A stretch of 64,000 nt of DNA, taken from positions 1 to 64,000 of the forward strand of contig JAEXCS010000043.1 of the NCBI GenBank assembly GCA_023402075.1, written 5' to 3'. Both the position numbers and the translations under genes were made by a program. Positions within the stretch are counted from its first letter, which is position 1. Every line of letters begins with the position of its first letter. The notes below the pieces were generated by a model. That model was not told the origin of the DNA, did no database searches, and saw nothing but the letters and a program-made list of their open reading frames with translations. This DNA comes from Bacillota bacterium. Its GTDB lineage: Bacteria; Bacillota; Clostridia; Oscillospirales; Oscillospiraceae. Below, in pieces: positions 1 to 8,208 of the stretch.

Positions 1-44
1 ATCGCGCCGCAATATATCGCGTTGCGATATATTTTCTTCATCAT
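1..44 (-). CDS. Start of an unknown gene running off the left edge
   Basis: A strong ribosome-binding site (GAGGAGGG) precedes two consecutive ATG codons on the minus strand (44 and 41). The better-spaced second ATG gives MKKIYRNAIYCGA before the window ends. A promoter-like pair lies just upstream. The short peptide vaguely recalls the start of PspC-domain proteins, but thirteen residues cannot identify it. A perfect palindrome lies inside its first codons. Confidence 0.5.
   Translation of the reverse strand, partial: MMKKIYRNAIYCGA
11..33. repeat. 10-bp perfect palindrome inside a 5' coding region
   Basis: AATATATCGC, a 3-nt spacer, then GCGATATATT: a perfect inverted repeat covering codons 4-11 of the partial gene at the left edge. 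It could be an operator (PadR-type regulators often bind such AT-rich dyads; inference) or an RNA hairpin near the start codon. Confidence 0.45.
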
Positions 45-67
45 ACCCTCCTCTTCGCTCCCTGTCA

Positions 68-96
68 ATCAAATCTTTGCAGCAGCAGCTTGTCAA
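68..96 (-). promoter_or_regulatory. Promoter of the left-edge gene
   Basis: On the minus strand TTGACA (91-96), a 17-bp spacer and TTTGAT (68-73), placing the transcript start about 15 nt before the ribosome-binding site. Confidence 0.5.
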
Positions 97-112
97 AGCG
101 CGTGAAAAAACT

Positions 113-145
113 GTGCGGCCGCCGGAAATTTTCCGGCGGCCGCAC
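113..145 (-). terminator. Rho-independent terminator of the threonine-synthase-like gene
   Basis: Perfect 13-bp arms (113-125 and 133-145) with an AT loop. On the minus strand a run of U follows directly, so it ends the leftward transcript whose last gene stops at 174. Confidence 0.85.
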
Positions 146-173
146 TTCTCAATTACTCAAATTCCGGCGGAAA

Positions 174-1415
174 TCACTCCACCACAATCCCCCGCTGGTC
201 AAACTCCTGCAAAAGCCGCTCCATGTCGGAGGGAATGGTAATCGGTTCGCCGCAGGCCTTGATGGCATTGGCCACGTCCTTCAGGCCGTTGCCGGTGACG
301 ATGGACACCACCGTGTCGTTCTTCCCCAGCACACCCTGATCGCACAGCTTCTTCACGCCCGCCGCGCCGGTGACGCCCGCAGGCTCGCCAAACACGCCGC
401 AGGTACGGCCCAACTGCTTTTGTGCCGCCATAATCTCCTCATCGGAGACGTTCACCACGATTCCGTTGGATTCCCGGATGGCTGCAAGCGCCTTGTCCGC
501 GTTGCGCGGCACGCCCACGGCGATGGAGTCCGCCAGCGTGTTTTCCTCCATCGGCTCCCACGGCTTATTGTCCGTAATCGCCCGGTTCAGGGGACAGCAG
601 CCCTCCGCCTGCGCGGAAATCAGCCGGGGCAGCCGGTCGATAAATCCGATGGCGTACAGGTCCTTCAAGCCCTTCCAAACGCCCGCGATGGTGCACCCGT
701 CACCCACGGACAGGGCCACATAGTCCGGCACCTGCCAGCCAAGCTGCTCCATGATCTCCAGAGAAACCGTCTTCTTTCCCTCAGAAAGATAGGGATTGAT
801 GGCGGCGTTGCGGTTATACCAGCCCCATTTGTCAATGGCGGCTTTGGACAGCTCGAAGGTTTCCTCATAGCTGCCCTCCACGGAGATAACAGTGGCGCCG
901 AATGTCATCAGCTGGGCCACCTTCCCCTTGGGCGCGCGGGAGGGAACAAAAATATAGGTTTTCAGCCCCGCCGCCGCCGCGTTGCCCGCAAGGGATGAGG
1001 CGGCGTTTCCGGTGGAAGAACAGGCAATCACCTTTGCCCCCGCCTCTTTGGCCTTGGCCACCGCCATGGCGGAAGCCCGGTCCTTCAAAGAGGAGGTGGG
1101 ATTCTGCCCGTCGTCCTTCACCCACAGGCGGCCAAGCCCCAGCTCGGCAGCAAGGCGCGGCTCCTCGTAAAGCGGACTGTTACCCACCCGCAGAGGCGTG
1201 TTTTCGGTGGTTTCCTCGATGGGAAGCAGCTCCCGATAGCGCCACATGGTCATGTCCCGCCGGTCCGCCAGCTTCTCCTTGGTCAGTTGGGTCTTGATAT
1301 AGTCGTAATCGTATTCAATGTCCAGAATACCCCCACAGTCGCAGATGGTCAGGTCGGGCACGGCGGCATGGGCCTTGCCGCAGCGGGTGCACTTTCCATA
1401 TTTCACGTTTTTCAT
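174..1415 (-). CDS. Threonine-synthase-like PLP-dependent enzyme
   Basis: 413-residue cytosolic fold-type-II PLP enzyme related to threonine synthase (ThrC). The N-terminus has a small zinc-ribbon-like cluster (C9xxC12, C25xC27). The PLP lysine is K111 in NPTSSLKDRAS, and the phosphate-binding loop is STGN at 134-137. The start at 1415 follows AAGGAGA with 8-nt spacing; a longer frame begins ten codons earlier without a good ribosome site. It lies downstream of a second PLP enzyme and the YheO-type regulator, beside ygeY, ygeW and arcC, where diaminopropionate ammonia-lyase (ygeX) sits in E. coli. It may therefore act on 2,3-diaminopropionate or a related amino acid rather than make threonine; that is inference from context. 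No homoserine pathway gene is nearby. Confidence 0.75.
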   Translation of the reverse strand: MKNVKYGKCTRCGKAHAAVPDLTICDCGGILDIEYDYDYIKTQLTKEKLADRRDMTMWRYRELLPIEETTENTPLRVGNSPLYEEPRLAAELGLGRLWVKDDGQNPTSSLKDRASAMAVAKAKEAGAKVIACSSTGNAASSLAGNAAAAGLKTYIFVPSRAPKGKVAQLMTFGATVISVEGSYEETFELSKAAIDKWGWYNRNAAINPYLSEGKKTVSLEIMEQLGWQVPDYVALSVGDGCTIAGVWKGLKDLYAIGFIDRLPRLISAQAEGCCPLNRAITDNKPWEPMEENTLADSIAVGVPRNADKALAAIRESNGIVVNVSDEEIMAAQKQLGRTCGVFGEPAGVTGAAGVKKLCDQGVLGKNDTVVSIVTGNGLKDVANAIKACGEPITIPSDMERLLQEFDQRGIVVE

Positions 1416-1445
1416 GGCTGGGTTCTCCTTATTCAATATAGGCAT

Positions 1446-1634
1446 TCAAACGTCGTCGGACTCTTCTTCCTCACGCAGATTTTCCAGCGCCACCCGCACG
1501 GCCTCCACCACAAAGGCGGAAAAGGTGCAGTTGGTGCCCCGAATGGAAGTCTCAACCTCTTCAATTACATCGTTTGGAAAGCGAATTGTCTTATTCGTCG
1601 TAGTTGGAATCTTTGGAATCTTAAACTTTCTCAT
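1446..1634 (-). CDS. Small ribbon-helix-helix-like DNA-binding protein
   Basis: 62 residues, basic N-terminus then a short strand (TTNKTIRFPNDVIEEVETSI) and two predicted helices, the layout of Arc/CopG/YlcI-type proteins. The start follows GAGGTG with about 5 nt spacing. A 9-bp inverted repeat sits immediately upstream and could be its own operator. It ends 30 nt before the threonine-synthase-like gene on the same strand and may be cotranscribed with it. Target unknown. Confidence 0.6.
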   Translation of the reverse strand: MRKFKIPKIPTTTNKTIRFPNDVIEEVETSIRGTNCTFSAFVVEAVRVALENLREEEESDDV

Positions 1635-1642
1635 GGTGCACC

Positions 1643-1665
1643 TCGTAATATTTTATATATTACGA
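1643..1665. promoter_or_regulatory. Operator-like inverted repeat upstream of the RHH-like gene
   Basis: TCGTAATAT (1643-1651) and ATATTACGA (1657-1665) form a perfect 9-bp dyad with a 5-nt spacer, directly in front of the ribosome-binding site of the small DNA-binding gene; autoregulation is a reasonable inference. Confidence 0.45.
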
Positions 1666-1717
1666 TAGTATTGCAAAATGCGATGCATTTAAGCATTGCA
1701 CGAGCCATGCAAAAGTC

Positions 1718-1746
1718 TTGCGTTTTGACTTTCAAAGTAGTAAAAT
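1718..1746 (+). promoter_or_regulatory. Promoter for the small gene at 1767
   Basis: TTGCGT (1718-1723), 17-bp spacer, TAAAAT (1741-1746). Confidence 0.5.
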
Positions 1747-1766
1747 ATGTGTTGAGGTGAGCGTGT

Positions 1767-1955
1767 ATGATAACTTTTCCCGAAAAAGAAGAAGAATTCC
1801 CCAAGTATTACACAATCATTTTCAATGCAGTCACAGACGCTCTCAGAGAGCTGGATGCGGGAAATTCCGAAAAAGCAAAGGCCCTTCTCATTCAGGGCCA
1901 GCAGGAGGCAGAAGATGCATTTCTCTCCGCCTCTGAGACGCCGGAGGACAGCTAA
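1767..1955 (+). CDS. Small acidic hypothetical protein
   Basis: 62 residues, acidic and mostly helical (ALRELDAGNSEKAKALLIQG region), no signal peptide or membrane segment. It follows a good ribosome site (GAGGTGAG, 6-nt spacing) and a promoter, and is followed at once by a terminator, so it is a single-gene unit. Similar short helical proteins are common in Oscillospiraceae; no function is known. Confidence 0.6.
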   Translation: MITFPEKEEEFPKYYTIIFNAVTDALRELDAGNSEKAKALLIQGQQEAEDAFLSASETPEDS

Positions 1956-1958
1956 ACG

Positions 1959-1992
1959 TCAGGGCGGGGCTTTTTGCCCCGCCCTGAGGCGT
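1959..1992. terminator. Terminator after the small acidic gene
   Basis: Perfect 12-bp arms (1959-1970 and 1976-1987) followed by a T run on the plus strand; also lies beyond the 3' end (2024) of the leftward PLP gene, so it may serve both strands. Confidence 0.8.
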
Positions 1993-2023
1993 TTTTATCA
2001 GCTTACAAAAGGGGCATACTCTC

Positions 2024-3499
2024 TTACAGAGACTTCAAAACGCCGGTGGCCTCGTTGAACTCGTTAATCAGCGCATCCAGCTCTGCGGCCTGCTTGTGCA
2101 CCGCGTCCCAAGTGCCCTCCACATTGTACCACAGGTCGTTCAGGTCCTGCACGGTGCGGCCCTGCTGCTCCACCCAAGTGTAGTACTTCAGGTTGTGGAT
2201 GCGCTTGCGCTCTTCATAGGTCAGCTCCAGCAGGTTGTCGGTCTTCACGCCCAGCATGTGCAGCGCGTGATCCAGAGCGGCTTCCTTCTCGGAGTATGCG
2301 CCGTGCTGCTCGTTCAGCTCCTCAATGCGGCTGCCGTACATCACGGCGGAGTCGGTGAGGACGGTGGCAACCACGTCGTGCTCGGTCAGCTCGTAATACT
2401 TTGCCATCTTGATGCAGCACAGCACGTTTGCAATGCCGGAGATGCCAAGCCACGTCAGCTTTTCAATCAGCTCCGCGTCCAGCTTCAGCTCTTCTTTCAG
2501 ATACTTCTTGCCGTCCTCGGTGTTGAACAGGCGCAGCAGACGCTGAGAGTCTTCATCGTCAATGGCGATGGCCATGTCGGTATTCTTCACGTTGTGAATC
2601 CAGGGAATGTGCTTGTCGCCGATGCCCTCGATGCGGTGGCCGCCGAAGCCGTTGTTCAGGATGGTGGGGCACTGAAGCGCCTCGCCCACGCCCAGCTTCA
2701 GCCGGGGATACTTGTCTTTCAGCAAATCGCCCGCGCTCATGGTGCCGGCGGAGCCGGAGGTGAAGCACGCGCCCGCGAAATTATCGCCGGGGCGCTTGAT
2801 GGACTCATACAGGTCGGCCAGCGCGTTGCCGGTGACGTTGTAGTGCCACAGGGGGTTGCCCATCTCCTCAAACTGGTTGAAGACCATATACTGGGGGTCC
2901 TGCTTCAGCTCCCAGGTCTTGTCGAAAATCTCCTTGACGTTGGACTCGCAGCCGGGGGTGGCGATGATTTCACCGGCGATGGTCTTCAGCCAGTCAAACC
3001 GCTCCTTGCTCATCTCAGCGGGGAGGATGGCAACGCTCTCGCAGGCCAACAGCTTGGAGTTGAACGCGCCGCCGCGGCAGTAGTTGCCGGTGGAGGGCCA
3101 AACGGCCTTGTGATGCGTGGCGTCAAACTGGCCTGTGACAAGACGCGGGGCAAGGCAGCCGAAGGACGCGCCCACTTTGTGGCAGCCGGTGGGGAACCAC
3201 TTGCCCGCCATAGCAACGATGCGGCAGGGAACGCCGGTGAGGGAGGGGGGCAGCTCCACATAGTTGGGGGCGGCCTGGAACAGTCCGCCGCTCTCCTTGG
3301 CCTCGTTCTTCCACGTAATGCGGAACAGGTTCATGGGATCCACGTCCCACAGGCCGAGGTTTTTCAGCTTCGCCTGAATCTTCTCAGGAATCGTCTCGGG
3401 ATGCTGCATCTGGGCCACGGTGGGGATGACCACGCCGTTTTCCTTTGCCTTCTCAATATTATGGGCCAGCCCCTGGGGATTCTTGGTCAAGTCAATCAT
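2024..3499 (-). CDS. PLP-dependent fold-type-II enzyme, candidate diaminopropionate-type ammonia-lyase
   Basis: 491 residues. PLP signatures of the cysteine-synthase/threonine-dehydratase superfamily are visible: probable Schiff-base lysine K108 in TGCHKVGASFG, and a phosphate-binding loop STGN (136-139) followed by YCRGG. It is longer than and distinct from E. coli YgeX (about 398 residues). The start overlaps the upstream regulator's stop codon (ATGA), so the two are translationally coupled; AGGAGGT lies 8 nt before the start. Position next to ygeY-ygeW-arcC suggests the step releasing ammonia from 2,3-diaminopropionate or a related ureide-derived amino acid. The enzyme class is certain; the substrate is inference. 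Confidence 0.75.
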   Translation of the reverse strand: MIDLTKNPQGLAHNIEKAKENGVVIPTVAQMQHPETIPEKIQAKLKNLGLWDVDPMNLFRITWKNEAKESGGLFQAAPNYVELPPSLTGVPCRIVAMAGKWFPTGCHKVGASFGCLAPRLVTGQFDATHHKAVWPSTGNYCRGGAFNSKLLACESVAILPAEMSKERFDWLKTIAGEIIATPGCESNVKEIFDKTWELKQDPQYMVFNQFEEMGNPLWHYNVTGNALADLYESIKRPGDNFAGACFTSGSAGTMSAGDLLKDKYPRLKLGVGEALQCPTILNNGFGGHRIEGIGDKHIPWIHNVKNTDMAIAIDDEDSQRLLRLFNTEDGKKYLKEELKLDAELIEKLTWLGISGIANVLCCIKMAKYYELTEHDVVATVLTDSAVMYGSRIEELNEQHGAYSEKEAALDHALHMLGVKTDNLLELTYEERKRIHNLKYYTWVEQQGRTVQDLNDLWYNVEGTWDAVHKQAAELDALINEFNEATGVLKSL

Positions 3500-4125
3500 A
3501 ACTCTTTACCTCCTGATGTTTTTGAATCGTCGATATAAGAATATAAAGTATACTTTGATATGCCGAAGTACTTTGCCACCTTGTCGCCTGACTTGGTGAC
3601 GAGAAACGCGCCGTTTTCATTGAGAAAGCGGATGGCATTCACCTTGTCGTCCTTGGTCATCAGCGCCACCGGCTTTCCCACCAGCGCCACCGATTGGCTG
3701 ATCAGCTCCTCCAAAAGGTCGTTGATGTTGACAATCCGTTCCGGCTCCGCTGTTTGCGGGCCGGGAACATTGGTGAGAGAATGCACCGCATCCTCCACCA
3801 TCAAGAGCTTTGACACGTCAAAGTTGATGGCGAGAATTGCCGCCACCTTTTTGTGGGCCCCCCGGATATAAATGGTGGAAGACTTGAGAATCTTCCCGTC
3901 CGGCGTGCGGGTCAAGTAACAGTATTGGTCCTTGGGCTGGGCGTCCGATTGGGCAATCTGCTCCAGCACCACATAGGACGCGCCGTCTCCAACCTTCCGT
4001 CCGGAAACGTGTCCGTTTTCAATGACAACAATGCTGTGGTCCGGGTGTCGGCTCAAGTCGTGCACCACGACCTCGCAGTCACTTCCAAACTGCGCGGCAA
4101 TGCCCGCGGCAATCTGACTGAGCAT
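3496..4125 (-). CDS. YheO-like PAS/HTH transcriptional regulator
   Basis: 209 residues. The N-terminal half matches the YheO-like PAS domain (CEVVVHDLSRHPDHSIVVIENGH region), a ligand sensor. The C-terminal ~60 residues form the companion helix-turn-helix (VAKYFGISKYTLYSYID). Family members include DauR, which responds to amino-acid substrates. It is transcribed divergently from ygeY with two promoters in between, and is coupled by a 4-nt overlap to the PLP enzyme, so it probably controls the ureide cluster. The chosen ATG has a weak ribosome site; an in-frame stop lies 9 codons upstream, limiting other choices. Confidence 0.8.
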   Translation of the reverse strand: MLSQIAAGIAAQFGSDCEVVVHDLSRHPDHSIVVIENGHVSGRKVGDGASYVVLEQIAQSDAQPKDQYCYLTRTPDGKILKSSTIYIRGAHKKVAAILAINFDVSKLLMVEDAVHSLTNVPGPQTAEPERIVNINDLLEELISQSVALVGKPVALMTKDDKVNAIRFLNENGAFLVTKSGDKVAKYFGISKYTLYSYIDDSKTSGGKEL

Positions 4126-4205
4126 CTCCAGTTTTCCGCTTTCCGTGCGCTATCCCTCCTCCGGGACCAACCTTTTCAGGCAAAAGTCCCTGTATTAACA
4201 GTCCC

Positions 4206-4233
4206 ATCATACCATACTTTGTGCAGAAATCAA
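4206..4233 (-). promoter_or_regulatory. Leftward promoter of the regulator/PLP operon
   Basis: On the minus strand TTGATT (4228-4233), 16-bp spacer, TATGAT (4206-4211). Two direct copies of TGCAGAAA (4223 and 4241) flank or overlap the -35 and could be regulator half-sites. Confidence 0.6.
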
Positions 4234-4273
4234 CCTGTTTGCAGAAAAATTTTTAGGTTTTCTTATTTTTTGT

Positions 4274-4301
4274 TTGACATCTGTATTTCTTATGCTATGA
4301 T
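4274..4301 (+). promoter_or_regulatory. Rightward promoter of ygeY-ygeW-arcC
   Basis: TTGACA (4274-4279), 16-bp spacer, TATGAT (4296-4301); the transcript starts about 65 nt before ygeY, whose AGGAGG site is at 4361-4366. It is back-to-back with the leftward promoter, a layout suited to control by the adjacent YheO-like protein. Confidence 0.7.
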
Positions 4302-4373
4302 GGGGATAGAAAAAGGGACGACAAGTCCAAATCGTGTTAAATTATTTAATATATTTTTACAGGAGGTCGCAAC

Positions 4374-5753
4374 ATGAATTTCGATGCAATCAAATCCGCT
4401 GCCAAGGGCTATGAAGCCGATATGACCAGATTCCTGCGGGATCTGATCGCAATTCCCAGCGAAAGCTCCAACGAAGAGGGCGTGATCCGCCGCATCGCCG
4501 CCGAGATGGAAAAGGTCGGCTTTGACAAGGTGGAGATTGACGGCGAGGGCAACGTGCTGGGCTGGATGGGCAACGGCGAAAAGATCATTGCCTATGACGC
4601 ACATATTGACACCGTGGGCATCGGCAACCGTGAAAACTGGAAGTTCGACCCCTACGAGGGCTATGAAAATGAAACCGAAATCGGCGGCCGTGGCGGCAGC
4701 GACCAGGAGGGCGGCATTGTCTCCTCTGTTTACGGCGCAAAGATTATGAAGGAAATGAACCTGATTCCCGAAGACGTGACCGTTCTTGTCACCGGCACGG
4801 TGCAGGAAGAGGACTGCGACGGCCTTTGCTGGCAGTATATCCACAACGAGGATAAAATTACGCCCGAGTTCGTGATTTCCACCGAGCCTACCGACGGCGG
4901 CATCTACCGCGGCCACCGGGGCCGCATGGAGATTCGCGTGGACGTGCGCGGCATCAGCTGCCACGGCTCCGCCCCCGAGCGCGGTGACAATGCCATCTTT
5001 AAAATGGCCGACATTCTTCAGGACGTCCGCTCTTTGAACGAAAACGGCGACGGCCCCTCCAACGAGATCAAGGGCCTTGTGAAAATGCTCAATCCCTCCT
5101 TCAACCCCGAGCATTATGAAGATGCACAGTTCCTTGGCCGCGGCACTGTCACCGTGTCCGAGATTTTCTTCACCTCTCCCAGCCGCTGCGCCGTGGCGGA
5201 TAGCTGCGCCGTGTCTCTGGACCGCCGCATGACCGCCGGTGAGACTTGGGATTCCTGCATCAAGGAAATTGAGGACCTGCCCGCCGTGAAGAAGTATGCC
5301 AAGGACGTGAAAGTCTCCATGTATATGTATGACCGTCCCGCATGGACTGGCCTGAAATATGAGACGGAGTGCTACTTCCCCACTTGGATTAATAAAGAAA
5401 CCGCGCCCCACATTCAGGCGCTGGTAGATGCGCACAAGGGCCTGTACGGCGACAAGCGCATGGGCACCCCCACCTCCTCTGAGATCGCTCTTGAAAAGCG
5501 CAAGGCGCCCTTGATCGACAAGTGGACCTTCTCCACCAACGGCGTTTCCATTCAGGGCCGGTACGGCATCCCCTGCGTGGGCTTCGGCCCCGGCGCAGAG
5601 TCTCAGGCCCACGCCCCCAACGAGATCACCTGGAAGGAAGATCTGGTGGAATGCGCCGCACTGTACGCCGCCGTCCCCTCCCTTTACAAGGGCAAGGGCA
5701 CCGAGGACGTAAGCGTGTACCGCGGCGGCAAGACCAACAACGATATTAAGTAA
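4374..5753 (+). CDS. ygeY: YgeY-family M20 metallohydrolase
   Basis: 459-residue cytosolic zinc hydrolase of the M20/ArgE/DapE family, YgeY branch (often called selenium-metabolism-linked hydrolase). Metal and catalytic residues are visible: H77xD79 in AYDAHIDTVG, D110 in GRGGSDQEGG, and the Glu pair at 145-146 in QEEDCDG. In the ureide pathway YgeY is thought to remove a carbamoyl (ureido) group from a diaminopropionate derivative. It is the first gene of the rightward operon, with a strong AGGAGG site, and ygeW follows after 78 bp. About 50 residues longer than E. coli YgeY, with the extra sequence in the C-terminal half. Confidence 0.9.
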   Translation: MNFDAIKSAAKGYEADMTRFLRDLIAIPSESSNEEGVIRRIAAEMEKVGFDKVEIDGEGNVLGWMGNGEKIIAYDAHIDTVGIGNRENWKFDPYEGYENETEIGGRGGSDQEGGIVSSVYGAKIMKEMNLIPEDVTVLVTGTVQEEDCDGLCWQYIHNEDKITPEFVISTEPTDGGIYRGHRGRMEIRVDVRGISCHGSAPERGDNAIFKMADILQDVRSLNENGDGPSNEIKGLVKMLNPSFNPEHYEDAQFLGRGTVTVSEIFFTSPSRCAVADSCAVSLDRRMTAGETWDSCIKEIEDLPAVKKYAKDVKVSMYMYDRPAWTGLKYETECYFPTWINKETAPHIQALVDAHKGLYGDKRMGTPTSSEIALEKRKAPLIDKWTFSTNGVSIQGRYGIPCVGFGPGAESQAHAPNEITWKEDLVECAALYAAVPSLYKGKGTEDVSVYRGGKTNNDIK

Positions 5754-5831
5754 AAAGTTTCCCTTATATTCGCAGGATACCCTGTTTATCAAGCAGGGAC
5801 TGACTTTTTGAATTAAAAAGGAGTTATCGAT

Positions 5832-7025
5832 ATGTCCAAGACCATCGAACTGGCCAAGCATCTGGAGCACCTGCACACCAACAATATGTACAAGAACGAT
5901 TTTTACTGGACCTGGGACAAGACCGACGAGGAGCTGGAGGCCATCTTCACCGTGGCCGACGCGCTGCGTGACCTGCGCGAGCGGAATAAGTCCACTCGCG
6001 TGTTCGATTCCGGCCTCGGCATCTCCATCTTCCGGGACAACTCCACCCGTACCCGCTTCTCCTTTGCCTCCGCCTGCAACCTGCTGGGCCTTGAGGTGCA
6101 GGACTTGGATGAGAAGACCTCTCAGATCGCCCACGGCGAAACCGTCCGCGAGACGGCCAACATGGTTTCCTTCATGGCCGACGTCATCGGTATCCGGGAC
6201 GATATGTTCATCGGCGAGGGCCACAAATATCAGAAGACCTTCATGGACGCCGTGGGCGAGGGCTATCGGGACGGGATTCTGGAGCAGCAGCCCACGCTGG
6301 TGAATCTCCAGTGCGACGTGGATCACCCCACCCAGTGCATGGCGGATATGCTGCACGTCATCCACCAGTTCGGCGGCGTGGAGAATCTCAAGGGCAAAAA
6401 GGTCGCCATGACCTGGGCCTATTCTCCCTCCTACGGCAAGCCCCTTTCCGTCCCTCAGGGCGTGATCGGCCTGTTCACCCGCTTCGGCATGGACGTGGTT
6501 CTGGCCCATCCCGAGGGCTATGACGTGATGCCCGAGGTGGAGGACATTGCCCGTAAGAACGCATCCGCCACCGGCGGCTCCTTCCAGAAGGTTTCCACCA
6601 TGAGCGAGGCTTTCCAGGGCGCGGACATCGTGTATCCCAAGTCCTGGGCACCCTTCGCCGCCATGGAGCAGCGCACACAGCTGTATCAGGCGGGCGACAC
6701 CGCCGGCATCAGCGAGCTGGAGAAGAAGCTTCTCGCGCAGAACGCCCTGCACAAGGACTGGGCCTGCACCGAGGAAATGATGAAGAAGACCAAGGACGGC
6801 AAGGCCCTGTACCTGCACTGCCTGCCCGCCGATATCACGGGTCTTTCCTGCGCCGAGGGCGAAGTGGACAGTTCTGTGTTCGACCGGTATCTGGTGCCCC
6901 TGTATAAGCAGGCCAGCTTCAAGCCCTATGTCATCGCCGCCATGATTATGATGAGCAAGGTGAAGGACCCCGCCTCCGCCCTGATGGCGCTGGACATGGC
7001 CGACTGCAAGCGCAAGCTGTTCTAA
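5832..7025 (+). CDS. ygeW: Knotted carbamoyltransferase YgeW
   Basis: 397 residues, aspartate/ornithine transcarbamoylase superfamily. The carbamoyl-phosphate motif STRTR is at 71-75, the HPTQ motif follows in DHPTQCMAD, and CLPAD lies near the C-terminus. In purine/ureide degradation it is proposed to work in the phosphorolytic direction, turning a ureido compound plus phosphate into carbamoyl phosphate, which ArcC next door uses to make ATP. The ribosome site is AAGGAG. A perfect hairpin separates it from arcC. Confidence 0.92.
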   Translation: MSKTIELAKHLEHLHTNNMYKNDFYWTWDKTDEELEAIFTVADALRDLRERNKSTRVFDSGLGISIFRDNSTRTRFSFASACNLLGLEVQDLDEKTSQIAHGETVRETANMVSFMADVIGIRDDMFIGEGHKYQKTFMDAVGEGYRDGILEQQPTLVNLQCDVDHPTQCMADMLHVIHQFGGVENLKGKKVAMTWAYSPSYGKPLSVPQGVIGLFTRFGMDVVLAHPEGYDVMPEVEDIARKNASATGGSFQKVSTMSEAFQGADIVYPKSWAPFAAMEQRTQLYQAGDTAGISELEKKLLAQNALHKDWACTEEMMKKTKDGKALYLHCLPADITGLSCAEGEVDSSVFDRYLVPLYKQASFKPYVIAAMIMMSKVKDPASALMALDMADCKRKLF

Positions 7026-7034
7026 GACGTATCC

Positions 7035-7067
7035 ATACCGGGTCCGGAGGACCGCCGGACCCGGTAT
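7035..7067. other. Intercistronic hairpin between ygeW and arcC
   Basis: Perfect 13-bp arms (7035-7047, 7055-7067), not followed by a T run. It could stabilise the upstream mRNA or cause partial termination, lowering arcC expression relative to ygeW. Confidence 0.6.
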
Positions 7068-7143
7068 CTCCCGCCGGAAATTTTCCGACTGTGTGGCGGC
7101 GGCTGTGCCGCCGCCACCATACTTTTATTTGAGGGGTATTTTT

Positions 7144-8076
7144 ATGCCGAAGAAAATCGTGATTGCTTTGGGTGGAAACGCGCTGGGCAACAACCTGCCG
7201 GAGCAGATGATTGCCGTGAAGCAAACGGCAAAAGCCATTGTAGACCTGATTGAAGAGGGGCATCAGGTAATTATTGCCCACGGCAACGGACCGCAGGTGG
7301 GCATGATCAACGTGGCCATGACCACACTCTCCCGGGAGGACCCTTCCCACCCCATGGCTCCCATGTCGGTGTGCACCGCCATGAGCCAGGGCTACATCGG
7401 TTACGATCTCCAGAACTCCCTGCGGGAAGAGCTTTTGAACCGCGGGATGAACAAACCCGTGGCGACGATTCTCACACAGGTGGAGGTCAACGGCGAAGAC
7501 CCCGCCTTCCAGAAGCCCACCAAGCCCATCGGCGCCTTTATGACCGAAGCCGAGGCCGAGGAAATGCGCCGCAGGGGCAACGCGGTGATGGAGGATGCGG
7601 GCCGGGGCTGGCGGCGCTGCGTGGCGTCTCCCAAGCCGGTTTCCATCATTGAGATTGAGACGATCCGCGCCATGTCGGACGCAGGCCAGATTGTGGTGGC
7701 CTGCGGCGGCGGCGGCATCCCCGTCATTCGGGAAGGAAACCACCTCCGGGGCGCGGGCGCAGTCATCGACAAGGACTTTGCCTCCGAGCTGCTGGCCGAA
7801 GAGCTGGACGCCGACAGCCTGATTATCCTCACCGCCGTGGAAAAGGTGGCCGTCAACTTTGGAAAGCCCGACCAGACGTGGCTGGACGCCATGACCCCCG
7901 ACCAGGCCCGCGTCTATGAGCAGGAGGGCCAGTTTGCCCCCGGCAGCATGCTGCCCAAGGTGCAGGCAGCCGTGAAATTTGCCGAATCCAAGGCAGGCCG
8001 CACCGCCCTGATTACGCTTTTGGAAAAGGCCCGGGACGGCATTGCCGGAAAGACCGGAACTGCCATCCGTCAGTGA
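7144..8076 (+). CDS. arcC: Carbamate kinase
   Basis: 310 residues, amino-acid-kinase fold. It begins KIVIALGGNALG, the conserved phosphate loop, with further family motifs AHGNGPQVG and ACGGGGIPV. Transfers phosphate from carbamoyl phosphate to ADP, giving ATP, CO2 and ammonia. With YgeW supplying carbamoyl phosphate this is the energy-conserving step of the cluster. The start at 7144 follows GAGGGG; a longer frame back to 7093 has no ribosome site. Confidence 0.93.
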   Translation: MPKKIVIALGGNALGNNLPEQMIAVKQTAKAIVDLIEEGHQVIIAHGNGPQVGMINVAMTTLSREDPSHPMAPMSVCTAMSQGYIGYDLQNSLREELLNRGMNKPVATILTQVEVNGEDPAFQKPTKPIGAFMTEAEAEEMRRRGNAVMEDAGRGWRRCVASPKPVSIIEIETIRAMSDAGQIVVACGGGGIPVIREGNHLRGAGAVIDKDFASELLAEELDADSLIILTAVEKVAVNFGKPDQTWLDAMTPDQARVYEQEGQFAPGSMLPKVQAAVKFAESKAGRTALITLLEKARDGIAGKTGTAIRQ

Positions 8077-8095
8077 TTTTCTGTCGATTTTGCAC

Positions 8096-8137
8096 AAAGG
8101 CCCGTGTCCGGAAGCTTCCTCCCAGGCACGGGCCTTT
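8096..8137 (+). terminator. Terminator after arcC
   Basis: 11-bp arms AAAGGCCCGTG (8096-8106) and CACGGGCCTTT (8127-8137); the T's lie in the stem. Confidence 0.6.
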
Positions 8138-8208
8138 GCCATATCATCCAGATTTTTTAATTGATGCAAATGCATAAGTAAAAACTTTTACAAATCTCAA
8201 ATTATGGA

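Noticed and set aside
4290..6818. 842-codon open frame on the minus strand opposite ygeY and ygeW
   Set aside because: It mirrors two well-recognised genes; GC-rich third positions create long antisense frames. It has no ribosome site and its His/Gly/Val-rich product is typical of such shadows.
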